Origin: Siminovitchia fortis
GTDB lineage: Bacteria > Bacillota > Bacilli > Bacillales > Bacillaceae_C
Assembly: GCF_003605365.2 (NCBI RefSeq)
Contig: NZ_QYTU02000009.1
Location: 29,715 to 93,714, forward strand
Length of the DNA: 64,000 nt
Direction: 5' to 3'
Shown here: positions 7,825 to 16,922 of the stretch, piece after piece
Position numbering within the stretch: position 1 is the stretch's first letter
Layout: every line of letters begins with the position of its first letter
Notes under the pieces: generated by a model
What the model saw: only the letters and a program-made list of their open reading frames with translations
Databases searched by the model: none
What the model was told of the DNA's origin: nothing
Position numbers and translations under genes: made by a program

Positions 7825-9456
7825 ATGAATCTCTCAGACATATTGATCATCATCGCCTTTACAACCGGCGCCCTTGTTTTGGCGGCACTCATCATTTTTT
7901 TCATATATTTGATATTGTTCGACCGGAATCAGAAAATGCATGCTATTTTAAGAAATTACCCTTTGCTTGGAAGGGTCCGCTATTTTTTTGAAAAAATCGG
8001 ACCGGAAATGCGCCAGTACTGGTTTAACAGCGATACGGAAGGAAAACCATTCTCCAGGGCTGATTATGAAAATATTGTGAGGAGTGCGAAATACAAACGG
8101 GATGTAATCGGTTTCGGTTCCAGACGGGATTTTGAGGAAGAAGGATTTTACATCCGCAATGACATGTTTCCAAAGCTGACGGAAGAACTGAAAGTCGACC
8201 AGGAAACAATAGCTTTGACAAAAAAATATCTGCTTATCAAAGACCCCCTGTTCACTCAAAGGATTGAGAAGGTTGAGGATGACGAGTCTTCCGCCTACTT
8301 GCTCCATGAAGATGACGCTATCGTAATCGGCCCTCATCTGGAGCACCCTTTTATCCTTAAAGGCCAGATCGGCATGTCCGCTATGAGCTACGGAGCTTTG
8401 GGAAAAAATGCGATAACCGCCTTATCCAAGGGGCTTGCGATGGCAAAAGGGACTTGGATGAACACCGGCGAAGGCGGCTTGTCCCCATACCATCTTGAAG
8501 GCGGCGTCGATATTATTATGCAAATCGGGCCGGGCCTGTTCGGCATCCGGGATAAAGACGGAGAGGTGGATTGGGACGAGCTGAAAAGGAAAAGTGAAAT
8601 CCCCCAAGTTAGGGCATTTGAAATTAAGCTAGCCCAAGGGGCGAAAGTCCGCGGCGGCCATATTGATGCAGAAAAAGTGAATCCGGAAGTGGCCGAAATC
8701 CGGAAAGTTGAGCCTTACAAAGCGGTGGACAGCCCCAACCGCTTCCGGCAGTTTCATGACGTGCCGACAATGTTTGATTTTATAGACAAAATTCGGGAAA
8801 CGACCGGTAAGCCTGTTGGCATCAAGATTGTAATTGGCGGAAATGACAGTGCCAAGGAATTGGCAAAGTATATGAGCGAAACCGGCAGAGGCCCCGATTT
8901 TATTACGATTGACGGCGCAGAGGGAGGAACAGGAGCCTCCTATCAAGAACTGGCGGACAGCGTCGGCCTGCCGATTAAATCCGGGCTGCTCATTTTAGTC
9001 TCTACCCTCAAAAAATACGGTGTCCGGAACCGGGTGAAAATTATTGCGTCCGGGAAACTTTTTTCACCAGACCGGATTGCCGTCGCTTTGGCCATGGGGG
9101 CCGACCTTGTCCAGATTGGCAGAGGGTTCATGATATCTGTCGGATGCATTCAAACGTTAAAGTGCCAATCCAATATATGTCCAGTCGGAGTGGCCACAAC
9201 GGATCCACACCTGCAAAAAGCCCTTGTCGTTGATGAGAAAAAGCATCGTGCAGCAAATTATGTCATCACATTACGGAAAGCATTATTCCGAATTTCCGCT
9301 GCAGCCGGCCTGAATTCGCCGGTCCACTTTTCCTCTAAAAACGTCATGTTCAAGGATGATAAAGGGATCGCCCATTCACTTGAAAGCATCATACACGAAA
9401 TAGAACAGCAAATAGAATGTGATGAAGCGGCGAATCTCTCAACTTTGATGAAGTAA
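7825..9456 (+). CDS. FMN-binding glutamate synthase-family protein (YerD-like)
   Basis: A 543-residue protein with one N-terminal membrane segment (LIIIAFTTGALVLAALIIFFIYLIL) and a glutamate synthase alpha-subunit-like (GltB) TIM barrel: MSAMSYGALGKNAITALSKG, GEGGLSPYH, KLAQGAKVRGGHI, GAEGGTGAS, and a cysteine-rich QTLKCQSNICPVGVAT that could bind an iron-sulfur cluster. It lacks the glutaminase and beta-subunit partners, so it is not a complete glutamate synthase; the reaction of this stand-alone membrane-anchored group is unclear. B. subtilis YerD has the same layout. ATG 7825 has GGAGGACACC upstream. Confidence 0.9.
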   Translation: MNLSDILIIIAFTTGALVLAALIIFFIYLILFDRNQKMHAILRNYPLLGRVRYFFEKIGPEMRQYWFNSDTEGKPFSRADYENIVRSAKYKRDVIGFGSRRDFEEEGFYIRNDMFPKLTEELKVDQETIALTKKYLLIKDPLFTQRIEKVEDDESSAYLLHEDDAIVIGPHLEHPFILKGQIGMSAMSYGALGKNAITALSKGLAMAKGTWMNTGEGGLSPYHLEGGVDIIMQIGPGLFGIRDKDGEVDWDELKRKSEIPQVRAFEIKLAQGAKVRGGHIDAEKVNPEVAEIRKVEPYKAVDSPNRFRQFHDVPTMFDFIDKIRETTGKPVGIKIVIGGNDSAKELAKYMSETGRGPDFITIDGAEGGTGASYQELADSVGLPIKSGLLILVSTLKKYGVRNRVKIIASGKLFSPDRIAVALAMGADLVQIGRGFMISVGCIQTLKCQSNICPVGVATTDPHLQKALVVDEKKHRAANYVITLRKALFRISAAAGLNSPVHFSSKNVMFKDDKGIAHSLESIIHEIEQQIECDEAANLSTLMK

Positions 9457-9511
9457 TACCAGCATTTGCTGTAGTATGTAAACATATTTTTTTCAAACAA
9501 CAGTTAAGGTA

Positions 9512-9546
9512 AAAACAATGGGGTGGCAATTCCCCATTGTTTTTTA
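9512..9546. terminator. bidirectional terminator
   Basis: AACAATGGGG / CCCCATTGTT stem followed by T runs on both strands, between the convergent glutamate synthase-like and phosphoesterase genes. Confidence 0.9.
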
Positions 9547-10032
9547 CTTAAACATCACGATTTCAGCCCGGAAAGCCTCATCAATATGTAAAATTCCATA
9601 TGAGTAATAAGGCATCCTCCGCTTGTCTGTAGGAGAGCCGGGGTTCATCAGCATGACTTTGTAATAATATTGAATCGTCGGAATATGGGAGTGGCCAAAA
9701 ATGATGATGTCTGCCCCTTCCTCTTCAAAAGCTTCTAATGCACGTTTTTCGGTCGTCTTGCTTTCACCATGTCCATGCACGACTCCAATTTTAAAGCCGT
9801 TCACTTCAATGAGTTCCTTTGCTTTGAAGTGTTGCTGTATCCCTTCGCCATCTATATTTCCATATACGCCGACAACCTTGGCATACTCTGAAAGCTCCCT
9901 GTAAACCCCCATTTCAACCCAATCACCCGCATGGATAATCAAGTCCGCGGATTCGCATTCTTTTAAAAGAGGTGCCGGCAGCCGCTTTGCCCTGCCGGAG
10001 ATATGTGTATCAGATGTCACTACAATTTTCAA
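9544..10032 (-). CDS. metallophosphoesterase, YfcE/MJ0936 family
   Basis: A small calcineurin-like phosphodiesterase of about 162 residues. Metal-ligand motifs are in order: SDTHISGRA, IHAGDWVE, GVYGNIDGE, VVHGHGES and IFGHSHIP. Members hydrolyse phosphodiesters with two metal ions; B. subtilis YsnB is the likely counterpart. The preferred start is TTG 10032, with AAAGGGG at 8-nt spacing; an ATG at 10053 lacks a good ribosome binding site and would add seven residues. Single gene, convergent with its left neighbour. Confidence 0.9.
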   Translation of the reverse strand: MKIVVTSDTHISGRAKRLPAPLLKECESADLIIHAGDWVEMGVYRELSEYAKVVGVYGNIDGEGIQQHFKAKELIEVNGFKIGVVHGHGESKTTEKRALEAFEEEGADIIIFGHSHIPTIQYYYKVMLMNPGSPTDKRRMPYYSYGILHIDEAFRAEIVMFK

Positions 10033-10143
10033 TTTCACCGCCCCTTTGTCCATTTTTCAGATTAAAAAATCAAGATGCCGATTTTTCATTTAAAAACAGC
10101 ATCCGTGAAATGATCCATTTCTTCAAGTTTCCGGCTTGACGGA

Positions 10144-10620
10144 TCATGGTTCCAACGGCGGGACAGCAATCTCCGCGTATTGAAGATCATCCCGTTTTTT
10201 CATTTTTATCTGGAAATACGAATCGCGGTACTCCGAAACGGAATCTTTCATTTTTACCGCTGTAGGAAGGGTGATGACAGACCGGTGGCCTGAAGAGGGA
10301 ATGCCCTCAATAAACATCTGATTGGAATTATGGTAGACCTTCATTCGGGATAATTGGCTTTCATCCGTAATCAGGATTTTCACATAGACATGATCAAGGC
10401 TCTCAAAAGTCGTTGCCTGCAGCGGCCCCTCAGCCGACACCTGCATCTCCTGTCCGCGTTCGCTGTCCGAATCCATGGAGCCCATCATTTTGGCATTTTT
10501 GATGGAAGAAGAAATGGACTGCTCCATTAATTCCTGAACATATTTTTGTATATCATTGTTTAAATAATTCTCGCTTAACCATTTCGGCAGTGTGCCTTTT
10601 AAAAATTGGAATGGGAACAT
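10144..10620 (-). CDS. Hsp20/GerT-like protein
   Basis: A 158-residue soluble protein. After a helical N-terminal region (LKGTLPKWLSENYLNNDIQKYVQELMEQSI) comes a beta-rich domain (residues about 70-155: HVYVKILITDESQLSRMKVYHNSNQMFIEGIP ... ITLPTAV) with the strand pattern of alpha-crystallin domains. Bacillus spore proteins of the GerT type share this build, but no residue proves the assignment. ATG 10620 follows GGGGAGACTGATC. Sporulation-specific expression is inference only. Confidence 0.5.
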   Translation of the reverse strand: MFPFQFLKGTLPKWLSENYLNNDIQKYVQELMEQSISSSIKNAKMMGSMDSDSERGQEMQVSAEGPLQATTFESLDHVYVKILITDESQLSRMKVYHNSNQMFIEGIPSSGHRSVITLPTAVKMKDSVSEYRDSYFQIKMKKRDDLQYAEIAVPPLEP

Positions 10621-10699
10621 GATCAGTCTCCCCTATAAGATTTAAGATTCAATCCTGATGTTTACAATATATGCCCACACTTTCGATTGGTTAAAGAAG

Positions 10700-10772
10700 G
10701 GCTGCAAAAGCAGAAGTGCCCAGTTAGCCCGACAAGCGCAAGACGATTTCCCGGGCGTTCAGCTCCTTAGCC
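10700..10772. repeat. truncated copy of a Bacillus dispersed intergenic repeat
   Basis: The stretch with AAAAGCAGAAGTGCCCAG, AGCCCGACAAGCGCAAGAC and GGGCGTTCAGCTCC resembles, in reverse orientation, the longer element at 16801-16920. It is degenerate and non-coding. Confidence 0.4.
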
Positions 10773-10774
10773 AT

Positions 10775-10821
10775 TAAAAAAGCATTTCCAGAGGTCATTT
10801 TTTGACCTCAAGGAAAATGCT
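10775..10821 (-). terminator. terminator of the VOC protein gene
   Basis: On the minus strand, AGCATTTTCC...GGTC / GACC...GGAAATGCT forms a long stem followed by TTTTTT, 20 bp after the VOC stop codon. Confidence 0.85.
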
Positions 10822-10840
10822 GCAGAATATCACTTTATTT

Positions 10841-11221
10841 TCAACTTTTTTCCATGACTGCAAAATAGTTTCCTTCGTTATCAGCAAAATTGAACACTTT
10901 CCCGGAAGGCATATCAACCATTTCACCAACTGTTATATTTTTATCCAGAAAGTCTTGATACAATTCTTCAACGTTCTCGGAGAAAAACATCAACGAAGGA
11001 GTGCCCAAGTTTAACTCTGGCTCCATTTTTGCGATTAACTCCTTATTATGCAGAATAAGACTTGTTTCTGCATCCTTTGTGGGAGCAATTTCAATCCATC
11101 TCATCCCTTGGCCATTATTTTCTTCGGAAATTACAACGAAACCAGCTTTCTCCGTCCAGAATCGTAATACCTCATCCTGATCATTCACATACAACATAAT
11201 CTGGCCAACTTTGTTAATCAT
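10841..11221 (-). CDS. VOC-family (glyoxalase/bleomycin-resistance-like) protein
   Basis: A 126-residue protein with two beta-alpha-beta-beta-beta modules typical of the vicinal oxygen chelate fold: an N-terminal KVGQIMLYVNDQDEVLRFWTEKAGF and a C-terminal FNFADNEGNYFAVMEK with a Glu near the usual metal-ligand position. The substrate cannot be predicted. ATG 11221 follows GGAAGGGAAAA; an ATG six codons upstream lacks a ribosome binding site. Single gene. Confidence 0.85.
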   Translation of the reverse strand: MINKVGQIMLYVNDQDEVLRFWTEKAGFVVISEENNGQGMRWIEIAPTKDAETSLILHNKELIAKMEPELNLGTPSLMFFSENVEELYQDFLDKNITVGEMVDMPSGKVFNFADNEGNYFAVMEKS

Positions 11222-11253
11222 TTTTTCCCTTCCTTCCATTCGTTTTTTTTATT

Positions 11254-13350
11254 TTACTCCGAATTATGACCGCTTCCATCATGCCTTTGTACCATTTGAA
11301 ATTTTATAAAAAACGTCGTGCCTTCCTTCCCTGTTTCAATTTCAATCTTTGCATTGTGTCGGGCGGCGATGGCATAACATATACCCAGTCCCAAACCTGT
11401 CCCGTTGTCTTTGGTCGTGAAGAATGGAGTGCCCAGTTTTTCCATCACTTCTGAACTGATTCCCATCCCTTGATCCTGAATAGCAAGAACGACAGAATCC
11501 TTTTCTTTGTATGTTCTGACCCATAGCGTTTTCCCTTCTTCCATCGCTTCCAGGCCGTTTCGGTATATATTCATGATTAATTGACGTATCTCATTATGAT
11601 TTAAAAGCAGCTCCGGGACCTCTTCCGTTTCCACTTCGATCATTTTGTTTTGGGTAACCGCATCGACCTTCATCAATGGGGTCATATCAAAAATAATTGT
11701 ATTTAAATCCATCATTTTCATATCAGAGGTCTTTGTATTGCCTATGGAAAGGAATTCCGTAATTATTGAGTTGGCGCGGTCCAGCTCTTCGATCATGATT
11801 TCTAAATAATGATCATGTCTGCCAAAATCATTATCCATCTTTAATAATTGCAGGAACCCCCTCACCGTTGCCATCGGATTTCTGATTTCATGACTGATCC
11901 CTGCCGCCATTTGTCCGATCAGATCCAAACTCGATAACCGTTTAAATTCGTTTTCATACCTTTTCTTTTCCGTTATGTTTTTTAAAAGGCAGCAGATTCC
12001 ATCCTCATAAGGGTAGGCAGATATGTCATACCAGTGTTCTCCATAAGCCGAGAGTATTTCGAATTGTACAGCAATCCGCCCGGACATCGCCCGGTGAAGC
12101 TCCTTATACATGACCGTATTGATTCTTTCGGGGAAGACCTCCCACAGGCTTTTTCCAAGTACATCCTTTGCCGTTTTATTATTCGGTAAAACTTGATGTT
12201 GATTGACGTACGTAATTTTCCAATCCCTGTCCACTGCAAAGAACCCGCCTGTAATCCCTTCGATTACGCTGACCACCTTTTCATTGGCCACAGCCAATTC
12301 CCTCGTTCGTTCTTCGACCATCCTTTCAAGCCTGCCTACATATTTCAGGTTTGAAAAAACCGGAGCAGTCCAGTCAACAATTGATTGTGCAAATTGAATA
12401 AGGCAATCACAGTACTTGAAATTATTTTCCTCTTGTACGGCAACAATGATAACCCCCAGCACTTCTCCCAATGAAACAAAGGGAAAGGCCAGCAACGACT
12501 TTATATTAAAATTCCGGCAATCTTTGCAGTCTATTCTCTCATCTTTGTGAACATCCGGAACATAGATCGTATTTTTGGTACGAATAACATCTTGAATAAT
12601 TTCTTTAAAGCTTTGTTCCATTCGGATATAATCGGTTCCCGTCCCCTTATTAATGATAAAAGAAGGCACCTTTTTGTCCGTAGAATCCAGAAGAAAAGCC
12701 GCGATGATAGTATTGTTGTCCAAGATCCTTTTTAAGTATGAAAAACAGATATCAATACATTCTTCCATCGAGGAACACTTGGTCAGATCGCGTGACATAC
12801 CAAGCATCAGCTGCTTTTCAAGAAGCAGGTCCTCCTTCAGCTTCAAATATTTCGCATTTTGAATGGCAACCGCAGCCATATTCACATAGGCTTCGACACT
12901 TTTTATCTCTAAACCTGTTAAACTCATTGAAACCCCGTGATTATGTAAAAAAATAAGGCCAAATACCTCTTGCTCGAAAGTGATTGGCAACGCCAGCAAT
13001 GATTTGACTTGAAAAGCTTTAATCAATTTTGGATCCGGCCTGTCATCCTTGGATACTTCCGGAATATAAATCGTTTTTCTCAACTCAATCAGTTCTTTGG
13101 CCAGCTTGTTTTCTTTTGGGTCAATGACCACAGTATCGATTGCCATACCATCAAATGTTTGGGGCTTTCCTGCAACTCCCCTGAACGTTCCATCTTCCTG
13201 AGGCAAATAGATCCCTACAGCATCACATTGAACAATTTCTTCAGAAATCGCTTTAGTTACGTGCATCAACACTTCCTGGAGATTCGATTTGGTGTTGATG
13301 ATTTTTGTTATGTGTGCAAGTCGAGAATAACTCGTCTGTTCCCTTACCAT
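11254..13350 (-). CDS. soluble GAF-GAF-PAS sensor histidine kinase
   Basis: About 698 residues with no membrane segment, so a cytoplasmic sensor. In order: two GAF domains (about 10-170 and 190-350, the second with CKDCRNFNIKSLLAFP), a short coiled linker (RLERMVEERTRELAVANEKV), a PAS domain (about 360-465), a HisKA domain with GISHEIRNPMATVRGFLQLL (phospho-His about residue 485), and an HATPase with NIYRNGLEAM and GTGLGLGI. The H-box closely resembles Bacillus sporulation kinases, so feeding the Spo0F phosphorelay is plausible but inferred. No response regulator gene adjoins it. ATG 13350 with GGAGACTGGAAA is preferred over 13389. Confidence 0.85.
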   Translation of the reverse strand: MVREQTSYSRLAHITKIINTKSNLQEVLMHVTKAISEEIVQCDAVGIYLPQEDGTFRGVAGKPQTFDGMAIDTVVIDPKENKLAKELIELRKTIYIPEVSKDDRPDPKLIKAFQVKSLLALPITFEQEVFGLIFLHNHGVSMSLTGLEIKSVEAYVNMAAVAIQNAKYLKLKEDLLLEKQLMLGMSRDLTKCSSMEECIDICFSYLKRILDNNTIIAAFLLDSTDKKVPSFIINKGTGTDYIRMEQSFKEIIQDVIRTKNTIYVPDVHKDERIDCKDCRNFNIKSLLAFPFVSLGEVLGVIIVAVQEENNFKYCDCLIQFAQSIVDWTAPVFSNLKYVGRLERMVEERTRELAVANEKVVSVIEGITGGFFAVDRDWKITYVNQHQVLPNNKTAKDVLGKSLWEVFPERINTVMYKELHRAMSGRIAVQFEILSAYGEHWYDISAYPYEDGICCLLKNITEKKRYENEFKRLSSLDLIGQMAAGISHEIRNPMATVRGFLQLLKMDNDFGRHDHYLEIMIEELDRANSIITEFLSIGNTKTSDMKMMDLNTIIFDMTPLMKVDAVTQNKMIEVETEEVPELLLNHNEIRQLIMNIYRNGLEAMEEGKTLWVRTYKEKDSVVLAIQDQGMGISSEVMEKLGTPFFTTKDNGTGLGLGICYAIAARHNAKIEIETGKEGTTFFIKFQMVQRHDGSGHNSE

Positions 13351-13531
13351 TTTCCAGTCTCCAATCATAAGTTCAAAACACTCTACCAATCATACAAAAG
13401 TCTTGTAATGTTACCTATATTTTACATGGATTTCATGACGTTGTAAGCACATTTAGAAAAATAAAGTCGGTTAATTATGAATCCCCTATACAACAACTTT
13501 CCTTTCACATATATTAAAATCAGGTGATGAT

Positions 13532-14296
13532 ATGAAAACCAAACTATATATGGATACTGGGAAGTTCATAGCAGGAATGACCATGAAGGATCTGAAGGAA
13601 CCTGAAAAAAACAATATGGCTCTGCATGTTTGTGAAAATACTGCCGATGTGGTAGAAAACCGAAAAGACCTGGCCAAATTTCTTAATTGCGAACTGAGTG
13701 ATTTCGTTTGCGCCAATCAAACCCATTCCTCCAATTTTCACAAGGTGACGCTTTCTGAAAAAGGACGCGGCGCAGATGGATTAGACACGGCCATCGCCGA
13801 TACGGATGCCCTGTACACATATGAGCCAAATCTGCTATTATGCTGCTTTACGGCGGATTGCGTACCGGTGATTTTCTATAATGAAGCGAATGGACTCATT
13901 GGTGTGATCCACTCGGGATGGCAAGGAACCGTGAAAGAAATCACCTTGAAATTATTTCAGCACTTAATAGAGACGGAACAATGTGAGCCGGAAGATTTTC
14001 ATATTCAAATCGGGGCAGCATTGAGCCAGGAAAAATTTGAAGTTGATGAGGATGTATTCGCGAAATTCAGGGACCTGGGCTACGCTGATGACTTCATTTA
14101 TTTTAATGGCGAGACCCGAAAATACCATATCGATAATCAGTTAACAGTGAAAAAGCAATGTGAGCTGGCGGGAGTTCCGGGGGATCAGATTTCCGTAGAC
14201 CGAACCTGCACCTATTTGAGCCCGGATGGTTTTTCTTATCGGCAAGATAAAAAGTGCGGAAGGCATATGAGTTTTGTGATGAGAAAAGGAGATTGA
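13532..14296 (+). CDS. laccase-domain protein, YlmD/YfiH family
   Basis: A 254-residue protein of the family once called multicopper polyphenol oxidase. Studied members act as purine nucleoside phosphorylase/adenosine deaminase enzymes. The metal/active-site triad is visible: NQTHSSNFHKV (His), TADCVPVIFY (Cys) and IHSGWQGTVKEI (His). The C-terminal KKCGRHMSFVM is typical. ATG 13532 follows AGGTGATGAT. It stands alone here and is not next to ylmE/sepF. Confidence 0.9.
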   Translation: MKTKLYMDTGKFIAGMTMKDLKEPEKNNMALHVCENTADVVENRKDLAKFLNCELSDFVCANQTHSSNFHKVTLSEKGRGADGLDTAIADTDALYTYEPNLLLCCFTADCVPVIFYNEANGLIGVIHSGWQGTVKEITLKLFQHLIETEQCEPEDFHIQIGAALSQEKFEVDEDVFAKFRDLGYADDFIYFNGETRKYHIDNQLTVKKQCELAGVPGDQISVDRTCTYLSPDGFSYRQDKKCGRHMSFVMRKGD

Positions 14297-14322
14297 GCGG
14301 GGACCGACCTCCCCTTTTTTGC
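14297..14322 (+). terminator. terminator of the laccase-domain gene
   Basis: GGGGACCGACCTCCCC hairpin followed by TTTTTT directly after the stop codon. The stem is short. Confidence 0.6.
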
Positions 14323-14336
14323 ATTAACGCACTAAC

Positions 14337-14394
14337 GCGGTGGGGGACAGGCCCCCAGTACGTTAACGCGTTAATGCGGTGGGGGACAGGCCCC
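14337..14394. repeat. two copies of a GGTGGGGGACAGGCCCC element
   Basis: The 19-bp sequence GCGGTGGGGGACAGGCCCC occurs at 14337-14355 and 14376-14394, 39 bp apart, separated by ACGCGTTAATGCGG-type sequence. Each can fold through GGGG/CCCC. Similar short elements are, from memory, common in Bacillus intergenic regions. Non-coding. Confidence 0.7.
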
Positions 14395-14398
14395 TTAT

Positions 14399-15856
14399 TC
14401 AAGTGCCACAAAATGTCTGATAAGGGATGTTCGTTTCCGGTACCTTTGTGTATTCAGCCTTTTCCGCGGAATACTCATAAGGATCGGACAGTACCTCCAT
14501 AAGCCGCTCCATTATAGTTAAATCCCCTTCTTCCACCGCGGCTTCCAGCGCCTCTTCCACGCGATGGTTGCGAGGGACCACGGCAGGGTTGCTGTTTTGC
14601 ATTAACTTATGTGAATCAGCCTTCGATTCTTCTTGATTTTCCAACCTTGCCTCCCAACGCTTTTTCCATTGTGCAAATTCACCCGTCTTAAAAAGGCTCG
14701 ACTCATCAAATTTATTGCGGGTTAAAGCAAGAAAAGTGTTCGTAAAGTCTGCACGGTGCTTTTCCATTAAGCTGAGGAGATCTTTGATCAATTCTTCATC
14801 CTTTTCCTCAACATTAAACAGGCCGAGCTTCGCTCTCATTCCTGCAAGCCAGTGTGATTGAAAGATTTCATTAAAACCGGAAACCTTTTCCTGTGCCAGT
14901 TTTACAGCTTCTTCTTTGTCATCATGCAATAGCGGAAGCAGTGTTTCAGCAAACCTCGCCAGATTCCATCCGCCAATCAATGGCTGATTTTCATATGCGT
15001 AGCGGCCTTGGTAGTCAATCGAACTGAATACTGTTTTCGGGTCGTAGGTATCCATGAATGCACACGGACCGTAGTCGATTGTTTCTCCGCTGATGGCCAT
15101 GTTATCGGTATTCATCACCCCATGGATAAAGCCGACTAGCTGCCATTTCGCAATAAGCGCGGCCTGGCGGTTGATCACTTCCTGCAGAAAAGAAAGATAC
15201 TTATTTTCATCATCATCAATCTCCGGATAATGGCGCTTAATTGCGTAATCCGCTAAAATTTGCAGGTTTTCAACGCCGCCCCATCTGACAACATACTCAA
15301 AGGTACCGACACGCAAATGACTCGCCGCCACACGTGTTAAGATGGCGCCTTCCAGTCTCGTTTCACGAAATACCGGTTCACCTGTTGTCACAACCGCCAA
15401 GCTGCGGGTAGTGGGAATCCCTAATGCATACATGGCTTCGCTGATGATACATTCACGCAGCATCGGACCCAGCGCCGCACGGCCATCACCTCCGCGAGAA
15501 TATGGCGTCCGGCCAGAACCCTTCAGTTGAATATCAAACCTTTCGCCTTTTGGCGTCACCTGCTCTCCCAACAGTACCGCACGGCCGTCACCCAACATTG
15601 TAAATTGCCCGAATTGGTGCCCGGCATAAGCTTGGGCCAGCGGCTCCGCCCCTTCCGGAATCTCATTTCCGGCAAAAACCGCTGCGCCGTCTTCACCTTT
15701 TAGCGCTTCCGGATTCAGCCCTAATGATTCTGCCAATGGATCGTTCAATATTACTAATTCCGGCGATTTTACAGGAGTCGGATTAATGCTGGAAAAAAAC
15801 ATTTTCGGCAAGCGGGCATAACTATTGTCAAAATTCCATCCTATTTCCTTTTTCAT
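14399..15856 (-). CDS. selO: protein adenylyltransferase SelO (YdiU)
   Basis: A 485-residue pseudokinase-fold enzyme that transfers AMP from ATP to Ser/Thr/Tyr of target proteins, linked to redox stress in studied members. Family landmarks are present: [10 protein letters not shown] near the N-terminus, [69 protein letters not shown] and NWLARFAE-like downstream motifs; the C-terminal [15 protein letters not shown] is also typical. ATG 15856 with AAAGGAGAAGCT is chosen over an unsupported ATG at 15919. Length is normal. Confidence 0.95.
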   Translation of the reverse strand: MKKEIGWNFDNSYARLPKMFFSSINPTPVKSPELVILNDPLAESLGLNPEALKGEDGAAVFAGNEIPEGAEPLAQAYAGHQFGQFTMLGDGRAVLLGEQVTPKGERFDIQLKGSGRTPYSRGGDGRAALGPMLRECIISEAMYALGIPTTRSLAVVTTGEPVFRETRLEGAILTRVAASHLRVGTFEYVVRWGGVENLQILADYAIKRHYPEIDDDENKYLSFLQEVINRQAALIAKWQLVGFIHGVMNTDNMAISGETIDYGPCAFMDTYDPKTVFSSIDYQGRYAYENQPLIGGWNLARFAETLLPLLHDDKEEAVKLAQEKVSGFNEIFQSHWLAGMRAKLGLFNVEEKDEELIKDLLSLMEKHRADFTNTFLALTRNKFDESSLFKTGEFAQWKKRWEARLENQEESKADSHKLMQNSNPAVVPRNHRVEEALEAAVEEGDLTIMERLMEVLSDPYEYSAEKAEYTKVPETNIPYQTFCGT

Positions 15857-16071
15857 AGCTTCTCCTTTCCAATGTAATATTAACTGCACTTTTATATAGA
15901 CATCCATAAGATCCAGCATCTGTCTTTGTCCTTGTATTATACCCTTTAAACAATAAGTTACGTGTGAATTTCCTAAAAAAGAAGCGGGACCATTTACACG
16001 AAACCGCCTCTTTCTCCTTAACCCTTATTCAAAACGAATCCTTGCCTGCACGACAAATTAACATAGCCCTG

Positions 16072-16659
16072 CTAACCCGCAGGACCATGATGCTTCGCGG
16101 CTACAAGCTGCAGGTCTTCCAGAAGCAGCGGATATAGATTGGGACGACGCCTGGCTGCAAGAGGATGGTAAGCGACGGTTGTTTGATAGCCGTCGACCTC
16201 ATACCAGCTTCCCCGCAACCCCTTAACATCGAGCTCGGGATTTCGGAAGAAGCACTGTACTGCTACGTTCCCCAAACAGACAATGAGTTCAGGCTTGTGT
16301 TTAAAAATCTGTTCGTCCAGATGGCGCATGCAGATTGTACGTGTCTTCTCCTTGTCGTAAGCGCGTACGGGCTTTCTTTTTAAAATATATGTAACGTATA
16401 GCTCGTCTTTATCCAAACCGGCTTCATGTGCCGCTTTCTGCAGTGTCTGCCTCGTCCCGCAGACCATCGGATTCCCTTCGCGGTCTTCGCGGGCGCCGGG
16501 ATTGTCGAGGATAATCATAATGGGTGCCTTTGCGTTTCCCTCACCCCAAACCATCCGTGATCCCTGCTGGTACAACCCGCATTCACGGCAGTCTTTTTGA
16601 GATTCGGGCGCAGGATCCTCCGGCCAGATTTCCGGGCAAAATGAAGTCATGCTTTTCAC
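16072..16659 (-). CDS. uracil-DNA glycosylase, family 4/5-like with Fe-S cysteines
   Basis: A 195-residue protein of the uracil-DNA glycosylase superfamily, which removes uracil from DNA to start base excision repair. Visible features are a CREC motif and a later C-x17-C pair (CMRHLD...LIVCLGN), together fitting the four iron-sulfur ligands of family 4, motif 1 as ILDNPGAREDREGNPMV, and motif 2 as AYHPLAARR. Motif 1 has DNPG where family 4 usually has a GEGPG-type sequence, so activity or substrate may differ. ATG 16659 has GGAGCG upstream. Confidence 0.85.
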   Translation of the reverse strand: MKSMTSFCPEIWPEDPAPESQKDCRECGLYQQGSRMVWGEGNAKAPIMIILDNPGAREDREGNPMVCGTRQTLQKAAHEAGLDKDELYVTYILKRKPVRAYDKEKTRTICMRHLDEQIFKHKPELIVCLGNVAVQCFFRNPELDVKGLRGSWYEVDGYQTTVAYHPLAARRRPNLYPLLLEDLQLVAAKHHGPAG

Positions 16660-16714
16660 GCTCCTTTTTGCATAGGATACCCTAAATTTATGTTCACAGG
16701 CACATTAAAAATAA

Positions 16715-16743
16715 GCCCCGCAAGTGGCATTCACCTGCAGGGC
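16715..16743 (-). terminator. terminator downstream of the RND exporter
   Basis: GCCCTGCAGGTG / CACTTGCGGGGC near-perfect stem with a 5-nt loop, then TTATTTTT on the minus strand, between swrC and the uracil-DNA glycosylase gene. Confidence 0.8.
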
Positions 16744-16800
16744 CCATTAAGAAGGTATAAAATTTTGGCTGAATCTTCTATATAGAATGAGATATGATAT

Positions 16801-16920
16801 GTCCAGCTTCAGGCGCCATCGGTTCGAGGTCATAAGTCAATCGCTGATGAAGACAAACTACGCCTTCTTCAGCGCTTGTCTTATGCTTGTCGCCTAAGGC
16901 TGCGCGCCTTGCGCTTTTCT
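16801..16920. repeat. Bacillus dispersed intergenic repeat (about 120 bp)
   Basis: Starts GTCCAGCTTCAGGCGCC and contains TCGAGGTCATAAGTCAA and CTTGTCTTATGCTTGTCGCC; ends GCGCCTTGCGCTTTTC. This layout matches a repeat I recognise as widespread in Bacillus and Geobacillus intergenic regions, thought to be a structured or mobile non-autonomous element. It abuts the stop codon of the RND exporter and would lie in its 3' untranslated region. Confidence 0.65.
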
Positions 16921-16922
16921 TA

